Assembly: GCA_965220695.1 (NCBI GenBank)
Contig: OZ244838.1
Coordinates: forward strand, 4,960,001 to 5,024,000
DNA: 64,000 bases
Direction of reading: 5' to 3'
DNA from: UBA9620 sp965220695
GTDB taxonomy: Bacteria; Acidobacteriota; Vicinamibacteria; Vicinamibacterales; UBA8438
Both the position numbers and the translations under genes were made by a program. The notes beneath the pieces were generated by a model. It did not search any database. It was not told where the DNA came from and was given only the letters and a program-made list of their open reading frames with translations. Below are positions 25,944 to 33,169 of the stretch, one piece after another. How positions within the stretch are numbered: the stretch's first letter is position 1; every line of letters begins with the position of its first letter.

Positions 25944-26255
25944 CTACTCCCAGGCCGGCCAGCCGCGCAGCTCGTAGTAGCGCGCTCGCGGTGTGGCTCG
26001 CCACGGATCGATCCCATGCCGTCTGCACCAGGTCGCGTGAACGACGCAGCCGACACCGGCCCCGAGCAGGGGGAACACAAGTGCCCAGTGCTCCACAAGG
26101 AAATACAGCCCGATGGTGCCGCCGTGGAGGATCGTCCACTTGAGAATCTTGCGCCACTGCGGCGTCTCGATCTCGAACTTGGCGAACACGGTCTGCCCCA
26201 GATTGCTGAACACGAGGAGGAGGAAGAGCTCGAGCTCGATTCCGAAGGAGGTCAT
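25944..26255 (-). CDS. Small membrane protein upstream of slipin
   Basis: 103 residues with two hydrophobic helices (IELELFLLLVFSNLGQTVF and TIGLYFLVEHWALVFPLLG) and a basic, aromatic C-terminus. Family not recognised. It is the first gene of the leftward slipin operon, with AT-rich DNA (26256-26320) upstream as the likely promoter region. Confidence 0.6.
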   Translation of the reverse strand: MTSFGIELELFLLLVFSNLGQTVFAKFEIETPQWRKILKWTILHGGTIGLYFLVEHWALVFPLLGAGVGCVVHATWCRRHGIDPWRATPRARYYELRGWPAWE

Positions 26256-26560
26256 GAGGCCCCTGCCTTCTTATTTGCAATATCAAATCATTTATTTTGA
26301 CCCGTCTAAACTATAGGCCTGCCGGGCTTGCTTGTCAATGAGCGACAGCCACCTTTCGGCGCCGGAGAATCGGTTAACCTGGGAATGGCAAGCAGAAAAG
26401 GGACCTTTTGGCCACGTGAAAAGGGACCCCCATTTTTGAGTTGTGGTGGTCGGGGGGGGTTCCAATATCTGCAATCGCCGCGATGGCCGACGCCTGGAAC
26501 ACGAGTCCCGGCAACCAGAGCTCACCGTGCGGGCACCCGTGTCGAACTGCCCCCCCGCGC
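26256..26560. other. Intergenic region, no gene seen
   Basis: Starts AT-rich (26270-26340) and ends in a G-run. It probably holds the leftward promoter of the slipin operon; no clear -35/-10 pair stands out. Confidence 0.3.
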
Positions 26561-27124
26561 TCAATCGTCGTAGGAGACCCGGCGCAGTGAGCGTTCGTGC
26601 CAGCCGTTCCCGACCGGGTCGAACGTGTTCATCTCCATCAGCTCGCCGCCGAAGACGTGCAGCGTAAGACAAGGCCGGTCGGTCAGGTCGTTCGTCAGCG
26701 CGTGATACTCGAAAGGCGGAATCAGGAAGTTGGCGTCGCCGGCGACGACCCGGCGAGACTCGACCGGCGCGAACCGGCACCGGTGGGCATCCTCCCTGAT
26801 CGGTGCGTACTGGGTCACCTCCAGCTCGCCCTCGAGCACGCCTTCGACGCTCCACAGGTTGGGGTGATCGTGGATCGGGGTGCCTTGGCCGGGCGCCCAC
26901 GCCAACACCAGCACGGTATACCGGCGTGCCGGGTCGCGGTGCAGGAGCCGCCGGGCGTAGCGGTCCGTCCGGGTGCGCCGAAACCGGTCGTCGAGGAGAA
27001 GCCGGCCGGGCGCCAGCGCGTACTCGATCTCGCGCTGCACCTGCAGGGTTAAGGTCGCGACGTCCGCGGCGCTGACCGCGGCGTCGAGGCGCCGCACCAA
27101 CTCATCCGCTCCGATGACGCTCAT
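26561..27124 (-). CDS. Cysteine dioxygenase family protein
   Basis: 187 residues from the ATG starting MSVIGADELVR. The cupin core is clear: VLAWAPGQGTPIHDHPNLWS supplies the H-x-H iron ligands, VEGVLEGELEVTQY the following strands, and PPFEYHALTN the third histidine. Such enzymes add O2 to a small thiol (cysteine or 3-mercaptopropionate) to give a sulfinate, in the cytosol. Substrate choice between the two cannot be decided here. It is a single gene with no evident operon partner. Confidence 0.85.
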   Translation of the reverse strand: MSVIGADELVRRLDAAVSAADVATLTLQVQREIEYALAPGRLLLDDRFRRTRTDRYARRLLHRDPARRYTVLVLAWAPGQGTPIHDHPNLWSVEGVLEGELEVTQYAPIREDAHRCRFAPVESRRVVAGDANFLIPPFEYHALTNDLTDRPCLTLHVFGGELMEMNTFDPVGNGWHERSLRRVSYDD

Positions 27125-27309
27125 CAACGGCCCCCCGGGGTAGTCGCGGCGCCCCGTCCGCCCGGTCGGGCCGAGACGGTGAGTGCATCCGCGTGCGTCC
27201 TCCTGGCAGTCTACCCGACGCGAGCGCCTGCGCCGACGACTACCGTCGAGCGGCGCTGCGCCGGGCTGCCAAGGCGCGACGAGGGAGCAAGAACAAGACA
27301 GGGTCTCCT

Positions 27310-28308
27310 TCACCTGTTCGCCAACTCGTCGGCGCGCCCGCCGCCCAGGTAGATCTCGACGTCGCGGTTCCCCTCGTGGCAAGCGTATTCGTACATCTCA
27401 TACCCCGGAGCCCTCGTCAGCGGCATCGAGATTGTCCAGGGCCGGTCATACACTTCGGGATCCTCGATCGTGACCTCCCACATGAGCTCATCCTCGGACA
27501 CGCGGGTAAAGCGTTCAACGACGTGCATGGCGTCGCCAACCGGGAGCCCTTTCAGGCGCCCGCCATTGGAGCTCGTCACGATCATCGCCCGGTCGTTGAA
27601 GTTCGTCGTGTCCACGACGAGCGTGTCGCCCTCCCAGTATGCGCGGGCATCACCGGTCCAGAGATCAACGTCTCCGTCGAGGTGAGGTCGATCGGTCACC
27701 GGAATGATGCGCGCCTCGTGAATCATCTCGTGCAGAATCACCACGAAGCCGGTTGTTTGCAAGATGCGATACGCGTTGTTGTATCCCGTGGGCAACATCG
27801 AGCCCGGAACCCCTCGCGTGATACATCGGTCCCACGTGCTCATGGCACGGTAGTCATCGCGCTGGCGCGCAATGTTCCGTTCTCGAACCGCCGCGGCCGA
27901 CGCCTTGACGGGAACCCGTCCATCCGGCGGGTCGACGACCAACGATGTCTGGCGCGTCGACAGGAAGCGATCCCCCGCGTCCATCCAGACGTTGTATGCA
28001 CCCATGAAGGCCGGTCGTCTGGCATTCGTCTGTTCCTCGAGGCTGGCGCTCTCTTCTTCGGTGAAGACCGTCTTGCCGGCAGCCGACGCGGGTACGACAA
28101 CGCCGGAATACGGTATCTCGTTGCCGCGCTCGAACGGGGTGATCGTCGCGTTCGTCCAGACGGCTTGCAGATCGGGCCGGCCGTCCGGCATGCGCGGCAT
28201 CGTCCAGGGTCCATCCGACGCCGGCGTCTGGCCAGCGGCCGGAAAGACCCACAGCGCCGCCAGCGTCGCCGCGAACGTCCAGCGCCACAACAGATTTCTG
28301 TCGGTCAT
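27310..28308 (-). CDS. Secreted protein of the W-E-G-D-T-L-V-V family (copy 1)
   Basis: 332 residues from the ATG starting MTDRNLLWRW. It has a signal peptide (FAATLAALWVFPAAGQTPAS, cleavage likely after AAGQ or AGQT). Family landmarks are PRMPDGRPDLQAVWTNATIT, QTTGFVVILHEMIHEARIIP, AYWEGDTLVVDTTNFNDRAM and YEYACHEGNRDVEIYLGG. I know this pattern as a common family of uncharacterised periplasmic proteins in Acidobacteriota. The paralogue at 28683 is divergently placed and a broken third copy lies at 39440. Confidence 0.78.
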   Translation of the reverse strand: MTDRNLLWRWTFAATLAALWVFPAAGQTPASDGPWTMPRMPDGRPDLQAVWTNATITPFERGNEIPYSGVVVPASAAGKTVFTEEESASLEEQTNARRPAFMGAYNVWMDAGDRFLSTRQTSLVVDPPDGRVPVKASAAAVRERNIARQRDDYRAMSTWDRCITRGVPGSMLPTGYNNAYRILQTTGFVVILHEMIHEARIIPVTDRPHLDGDVDLWTGDARAYWEGDTLVVDTTNFNDRAMIVTSSNGGRLKGLPVGDAMHVVERFTRVSEDELMWEVTIEDPEVYDRPWTISMPLTRAPGYEMYEYACHEGNRDVEIYLGGGRADELANR

Positions 28309-28328
28309 CGAATCCCTCGTCCCTTCCG

Positions 28329-28508
28329 CTACTCGAGACAGCCGATAGCCGTCTCGGCGTCGTGCCCGATGGTCGCGTGAATCTTCCAACCGTCGGGGGT
28401 CTGGCCGTAGATGTACGTGGCGCCGACCTCGCCCATGACGCCGCCCGTCGCAAGGCCGATGAGCAGCGCCCCGGTTGCGACGCCGACAGTGCTTCTCTGT
28501 ATGGTCAT
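28329..28508 (-). CDS. Possible small membrane-anchored peptide
   Basis: 59 residues: MTIQRSTVGVATGALLIGLA, a glycine-rich hydrophobic N-terminus, then GEVGATYIYGQTPDGWKIHA and a single C-terminal Cys. It lies 20 nt upstream of the secreted-protein gene on the same strand. The composition (signal-like start, polar tail) suggests a real small exported protein, but no family is recognised. Confidence 0.45.
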   Translation of the reverse strand: MTIQRSTVGVATGALLIGLATGGVMGEVGATYIYGQTPDGWKIHATIGHDAETAIGCLE

Positions 28509-28682
28509 GATCTTCTTCGCGGTCGAGGCCGGCTCTCGATTCCGAAGAGCTGCGACCGATGGCGCCTTGGCGGGTAAGTGGATGCTCCGATACGCTATCA
28601 TCACCGGGAGTCGCCGTAAAAGGAAACCGTTGCCCGCTCGCGCGGCGCGTCCCGAAACCGGCGTCGGCGGAAGGAGATAAGA

Positions 28683-29708
28683 GTGAGTCAACTGCGAAAA
28701 CTTGGTGGCGCCGCGCTGGTCGCGGCGCTGGTGTCGACCCCGACTGTCGCGACGGCGCAGTCGTCGTCCGACGTTCCGCGGACGGCGTGGGGAGACCCGG
28801 ACCTGGGGGGCGTATACGACTACAGCAGCATCACGCCGATGGTGCGTCCGGAGCGGTACGGCGACCGAGAGTACCTGACCGTGGAAGAGGCCGCGGAACT
28901 CGAAGCCGGAGCCGTCAAGCGGGACAAGGACGCGGCCGAGGCGCCGATCACCCGTTCGGTGGCCGGCGACAGGGCTGGCGCCGGGAGCCACTCGTTCGTG
29001 TGGGGGCTCGAGCTCGGCACGCAGGTCGTGGAGGATCTGCGAACATCGCGCATCATCGACCCGCCGAATGGCCGCTACCCCGCGCTGACGGCCTGGGGGG
29101 AGGCCGACCGTGCGACGCGTTACGGGTTCGCCGACGACTCGCCGGCCGACGACTACTCGGAGCGTGGTTGGGGTGACCGGTGTCTGGCCATTCACGGGAT
29201 GCCGATCAGCCCTCTTCCCTACAACAGCTTCGTGCAGATCTTTCAGACGCCCGACCACGTGGCGATCTTCTCCGAGGCGTTCCGGATCTGGCGGATAGTG
29301 CCCCTGGACGGAGGGCCGCACGGCACGATTCGTCAGTGGCTGGGCGATACGCGGGGGCGTTGGGAAGGCGATACGCTGGTTGTCGAAACCACGAACTTCT
29401 CCAACTACCTGCAGCAGGCTGGTTCTGGCCGGAACATGAACAGCCTGGTCGAGAAATTCACGCGTGTGAGTCCAGACGTGATCCGGTACGAATACACCGT
29501 GGACGATCCGGTCAAGTGGGTGAGCCCCTGGACCGCCGCCGTGTCGCTGAGAAAAACCGACCACCCGGTCTACGAGGTCGCCTGTCACGAGGGGAACTAC
29601 GCCGTCGAGAACATTCTTCGGGGTGCACGCGCGCAGGATGGGACGCCGGACGCGCCGGTCTTCGAGGAGGGAAAGATCTGCTGGGACTGTGAGCCTGTCG
29701 TCCGGTAG
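28683..29708 (+). CDS. Secreted protein of the W-E-G-D-T-L-V-V family (copy 2)
   Basis: 341 residues from a GTG 2 nt after AAGGAGATAA. Signal peptide LGGAALVAALVSTPTVATAQ with A-x-A before the cleavage site. Landmarks shared with copy 1: PRTAWGDPDLGGVYDYSSIT, VQIFQTPDHVAIFSEAFRIW, GRWEGDTLVVETTNFSNYLQ and YEVACHEGNYAVENILRGAR. Function unknown; periplasmic location is inferred from the signal peptide. It is transcribed away from copy 1, so both may share the regulatory gap 28509-28682. Confidence 0.8.
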   Translation: MSQLRKLGGAALVAALVSTPTVATAQSSSDVPRTAWGDPDLGGVYDYSSITPMVRPERYGDREYLTVEEAAELEAGAVKRDKDAAEAPITRSVAGDRAGAGSHSFVWGLELGTQVVEDLRTSRIIDPPNGRYPALTAWGEADRATRYGFADDSPADDYSERGWGDRCLAIHGMPISPLPYNSFVQIFQTPDHVAIFSEAFRIWRIVPLDGGPHGTIRQWLGDTRGRWEGDTLVVETTNFSNYLQQAGSGRNMNSLVEKFTRVSPDVIRYEYTVDDPVKWVSPWTAAVSLRKTDHPVYEVACHEGNYAVENILRGARAQDGTPDAPVFEEGKICWDCEPVVR

Positions 29709-29752
29709 CGCAGAGCCAGGCAAGGTACATCGACACCCGCGTTCCTCCGCGG

Positions 29753-29905
29753 AACTTCCGCCACAGGGGGTTGACGCAGCGCCTGCCGGCGCACGAAGTC
29801 GACCACGTCGTCCACGGTCAGTACGGCCCGCGCCCCGGTCGGGCCTCCCACCAGCACGCGCCGATAGCCTCGCATGCTCATGAAGTGGAGCGCGTGCGCG
29901 ACCAA
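29753..29905 (-). pseudogene. CBS-domain fragment
   Basis: About 50 residues reading HALHFMSMRGYRRVLVGGPT and GARAVLTVDDVVDFVRRQAL, which fits the second half of a CBS domain. There is no full domain or partner region on either side. Confidence 0.4.
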
Positions 29906-30004
29906 ATTAGAGCACCCCGATCACCAAGACTCCTCATCCCGCAACAGGCGGATTGACCACACCGCCTCGATGACCTCGTCCGTCCGCTTGCGGCCGAGCT
30001 GCTG

Positions 30005-31387
30005 GTGCTGGTCGGCGCAGGCGGGCTGGCCGCGCTCGTGGCCCTGCGGTGGGTGGGGCCGGTCCTGTCGGCGCTGCCCCAGCTCGCGCCGCTCGGCACG
30101 ACGGCAGGCCCGGCCGCCGGTGCCGCGCTCTGGACGCTGGCCGTCGCCGGGGCGACGTGGGCGGCCGTCTACCTCGGGTTGCTGCTGGTGACGTCGCTCC
30201 GGCCGCCGGCCCTCCCCGGGGCGACGGGGCCCAGGGCGACGGGCCGCGGCGGACGCCAGCGGGTCCTGGTGTCCGCGCAGGTCGCGGTGTCCGCGGTCCT
30301 GGTGATCGCGGCGGGGCTCCTGCTGCGCACCGCCCACGGCGTGGCGTCGATCCCCCGCGGGTTCGTTCCCCAGGGCGTCGTCGTCGCGCAGCTCCACACG
30401 GGGTACTCGGAGGCCGAGGCGCACGTCTTCTATCGGCGGCTCCTCGACGCGCTCCGCAGCGGCGGGCTGGTCACCTCCGCGGCGCTCGCCTGGCACACCC
30501 CGTTCAGCGAACCCAGCCTGAACAAATCGGTGGAGATTCCGGGGACCTCCCTGTTCGTTCTGGGGAACGCGGTGTCCGCCGACTACTTCCGCACCCTCGG
30601 CGTCGCGGTGCTCGACGGCCGCGAGTTCACCGCCGCCGACCACGCCGGCTCGCCGCTCGTGGCGATGGTCAATCGCACGCTGGCGGAGCGTCTCTGGCCC
30701 GGCCGCCCCGCTGTCGGTCAGGTACTCACGTTCCCCTTCAGCGGCGGGGACCGGACGGTGATCGGCGTCGTCGACGACGTGCGCTACCGCGCGCTCGCGG
30801 AGCCGACGCGCCCGCTCGCCTACCTGCCCCTGACCCAGCGCTTCTACTCCCGTGCGTTCCTGCACGCCCGGTCGCCCGCCGCTGCGGGCGTCACCCTGCA
30901 GCACGTCCGGCGGGTGCTCGCCGGCGTCGATCCCGGGGTGCCGCTGAGCGGCGCCGGCACGCTGAGCGACAAGGTCGACGAGGCGCTCGACCGCTGGCGG
31001 GCGCCGGCCCTGCTCGCCGGCCTCCTCGCGCTGGTCACCCTGGTGCTGACGATGGGCGGGCTGTACGCCGTCCTGACGATGGTGGTTGGCCAGCGGACGC
31101 GCGAGCTGGCGATTCGGGTTGCCCTTGGCGCCCGCGAGGCCTCAGTGCGCTGGATGGTCCTCGCCGAGGGGCTCCGACTGGTGGCGGCGGGGGCGCTGAT
31201 CGGTTTTGCTGCCGCCGTGCCGCTGATGCCGCTTCTCGCGAGCCAGCTCTACGGCATCGCCCCCCATGACGCGGCGACGCTGGCCGGCGGCCTGATCGGG
31301 CTGCTCGCGGCCGGCGGCCTCGTCAGCGACGTGCCGGCCCGGCGCGCCGCGCGCCTCGACATCGCCGCCGAGCTGCGCAGCGAGTGA
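30005..31387 (+). pseudogene. MacB/FtsX-type (ADOP) permease, N-terminally truncated
   Basis: 460 residues against about 800-870 in the intact copies. The frame begins inside a hydrophobic segment (LVGAGGLAALVALRWVGPVL), continues with the second periplasmic domain (VNRTLAERLWPGRPAVGQVL, RTVIGVVDDVRYRALAEPTR) and ends with the FtsX-type membrane domain: RTRELAIRVALGAREASVRW and VPARRAARLDIAAELRSE. The first FtsX half and start are lost. The remaining frame is free of stops, so decay may be recent. Confidence 0.7.
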
Positions 31388-31714
31388 GCCGCCGCCGGTA
31401 TCCGTCGGGGGTCCGCGGCGCGGTCACCCAACAAAGTGATCGCGTCGGAGAGCCGCTCCCAAGCCTGCTGGTCAACATGAAACCGCAGTTCGGCGTCAAG
31501 TTCGCGAGGTACTCGGAGCCTGATTGACTCACGCCCATCCGAAGCCCAAAGTGTCGCTCCAGAGGTGCGACACCCCTCCGAGCTACCAGTCGCAGATCCC
31601 GTAGCCGATCGTGTCGCAACAGGCCCGCCGCTGTCGCGGCCGTCGCAACAGACGCCTCGCGGCCCGTCGTTGGGTCGGCTGGTGCGCGTAGCGCGGCCCG
31701 CAGATCGCCGTCCG
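31388..31714. other. Decayed stretch with a possible ADOP N-terminal motif
   Basis: No whole gene. On the minus strand about 31462-31524 reads LRVPRELDAELRFHVDQQA, like the cytoplasmic start (LDxELRFH) of ADOP permeases, but nothing continues it. Confidence 0.3.
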
Positions 31715-31873
31715 ATCCTCCTCGAGCATGGCGTCCAGAACCTGCAATCCCGACCGCACCGCAAGGTCGAACAGCTCCGCTTCGGTGTCAATCAGCAACT
31801 CGACGAGCGGCAGCCGACGCGTGGTCTGAGATTCAACACCGGCGGTCGGACGTACTGTGCGAGACTTCTTCAT
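31715..31873 (-). pseudogene. N-terminal fragment of an IS256-family transposase
   Basis: About 52 residues: MKKSRTVRPTAGVESQTTRR, LVELLIDTEAELFDLAVRSG, QVLDAMLEEDRTAICGPRYAHQ, the standard start of a subgroup of IS256 (mutator-type) transposases. After this the similarity ends, so about 350 residues including all catalytic positions are missing. Confidence 0.65.
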
Positions 31874-32261
31874 GGCGGCTCCTTTGCTGTGAGGCGTTTC
31901 GCCTCGGGTTGCGCACCACTCGTGTATCACGAGCAGTGAGGAGCCGCCGCTTCAATTTTCAACAGTCAGTGGGACATCCCCACCCTGCCTCTTTAGGGTC
32001 GATTCGACAACGGTGACCCGACCAAGGAATCACGCCCCGGCGCCACACCGGGGCGTGTCGCTGTACGCCCCAGTCGAATATTAGCAAGGGGTTCAGCCTA
32101 GCTGATGATCATCGTGCATCGAGTTCAAACGTCCCCCGTCCAGATCGTCCGATCCGCCCAGTTTTCGCTCACACAGCCTCAGAAACCGGCCACCGCGCTG
32201 GTGTCAACGACCATCGAGAACTGACAATTATGAAGAATTCTCGACACCCGTCGATGCGCTC
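31874..32261. other. Intergenic region with one strong hairpin
   Basis: No gene seen. The only structure is the hairpin at 32031-32057; the right end repeats the ATTCTCGACAC sequence also found at about 20260. Confidence 0.35.
32031..32057. repeat. Perfect 10-bp hairpin
   Basis: CACGCCCCGG, loop CGCCACA, CCGGGGCGTG. No T-run follows on either strand, so it is not a typical rho-independent terminator; it may be a REP-like palindrome or recombination end. Confidence 0.6.
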
Positions 32262-32693
32262 CTACTCGCTGGGCGGGGTCAGACGATGCAGGCGCGGGTC
32301 GGCCGCGTGGTCTTCGGGGTCGAGATGATTCAACGTCGCCATGATTCCGCCGAGGGCGTAGGCGGCGAACCCGGTGAGCGCGAACAGCAGGCTGAGCGAG
32401 GCACGGTTTGCCCAGGACAGCTCATTCCCAATGAGGTTGTCCACGAAGAGCATGGGTACCACGATGACGGCCGCGGCGAGCATCTTGACATCAAGCCGGC
32501 GGCGTGCCACGAAGGCGAATCTGCCGTCACGCATGCAGGTGAAGACCGCCAGCGCCAGCGTGCCGCCGGCCAGCCCGTTCAGGACCGCCAAGCCCACGTC
32601 CGCGCCGTGGAACCACCCGACCCGGACCGCTACGAGCACCCCGGCAGCAACGCCGACTCCGACCGACCGCGCCGTGAACACTGCGATTCTCAT
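32262..32693 (-). CDS. Small integral membrane protein
   Basis: 143 residues with four hydrophobic segments (VGVGVAAGVLVAVRVGWF, LNGLAGGTLALAVFTCM, MLAAAVIVVPMLFVDNLIG, LSLLFALTGFAAYALGGIM) and a polar C-terminal tail. Family not recognised. It is a single gene with the MITE-like repeat 82 bp upstream of its start. Confidence 0.55.
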   Translation of the reverse strand: MRIAVFTARSVGVGVAAGVLVAVRVGWFHGADVGLAVLNGLAGGTLALAVFTCMRDGRFAFVARRRLDVKMLAAAVIVVPMLFVDNLIGNELSWANRASLSLLFALTGFAAYALGGIMATLNHLDPEDHAADPRLHRLTPPSE

Positions 32694-32774
32694 TTTGGGT
32701 CCTTCCGTCGGCGTCGGCCCTCGTGCTGCTGCTGGCAGAGGGCCAGAGTTGCTCGACCTCGAACAGAGAGCATC

Positions 32775-32940
32775 CTAGCAGCCCGTGGTGAAAGCCCCAC
32801 TGCATTCGATCGGCGCTGCATCCCGCGTGGCGGCGTTGCTCCTCGGTCACAAATGCCCCAATTTGCTCCCTCGTCGCGCCTTGCCACGCGGGCGCAGCGC
32901 CAATCTCGGTGCAACGCGGGGTTCCACCACGGGCTGCTAG
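32775..32940. repeat. MITE-like palindromic element, complete copy
   Basis: 166 bp that begins CTAGCAGCCCGTGGTG and ends with its inverse CACCACGGGCTGCTAG. The next inner part is also inverted (GGCGCTGCATCCCGCGTGGC against GCCACGCGGGCGCAGCGCC). It is bordered by TA like IS630/Tc1 derivatives. No coding capacity. Related copies or ends are at 36441, 41965 and 57541. Confidence 0.65.
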
Positions 32941-33169
32941 CTCTACCGTCGCGGCCCCGCAACCGGCAAGGGGTTTGGGGGGCGGAGCGGAGCGAAGCGC
33001 CTTGACGCCGGTGAGCACACGCGCACGCTGTTGGCCCGACGATGCCGCCGGTGACCCACAACGTCATGCGGTCGCCACCGGCTACGTGCTGCCATCGAAC
33101 GCCGTGGCTGGCGTGCGGATCGGCTCGCCGTGGCAGGCGGCAGTCGTCATGGGCTACGCTGAGTGCGCC

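Noticed and set aside
24333..26300. 655-residue rightward frame
   Set aside because: Antisense of the slipin operon; its His/Arg/Asp-rich composition is typical of a shadow frame in high-GC DNA.
32909..33169. N-terminal extension of the type IIG enzyme
   Set aside because: The frame is open further upstream but runs through the MITE-like repeat and has no family similarity before MTPYEF.
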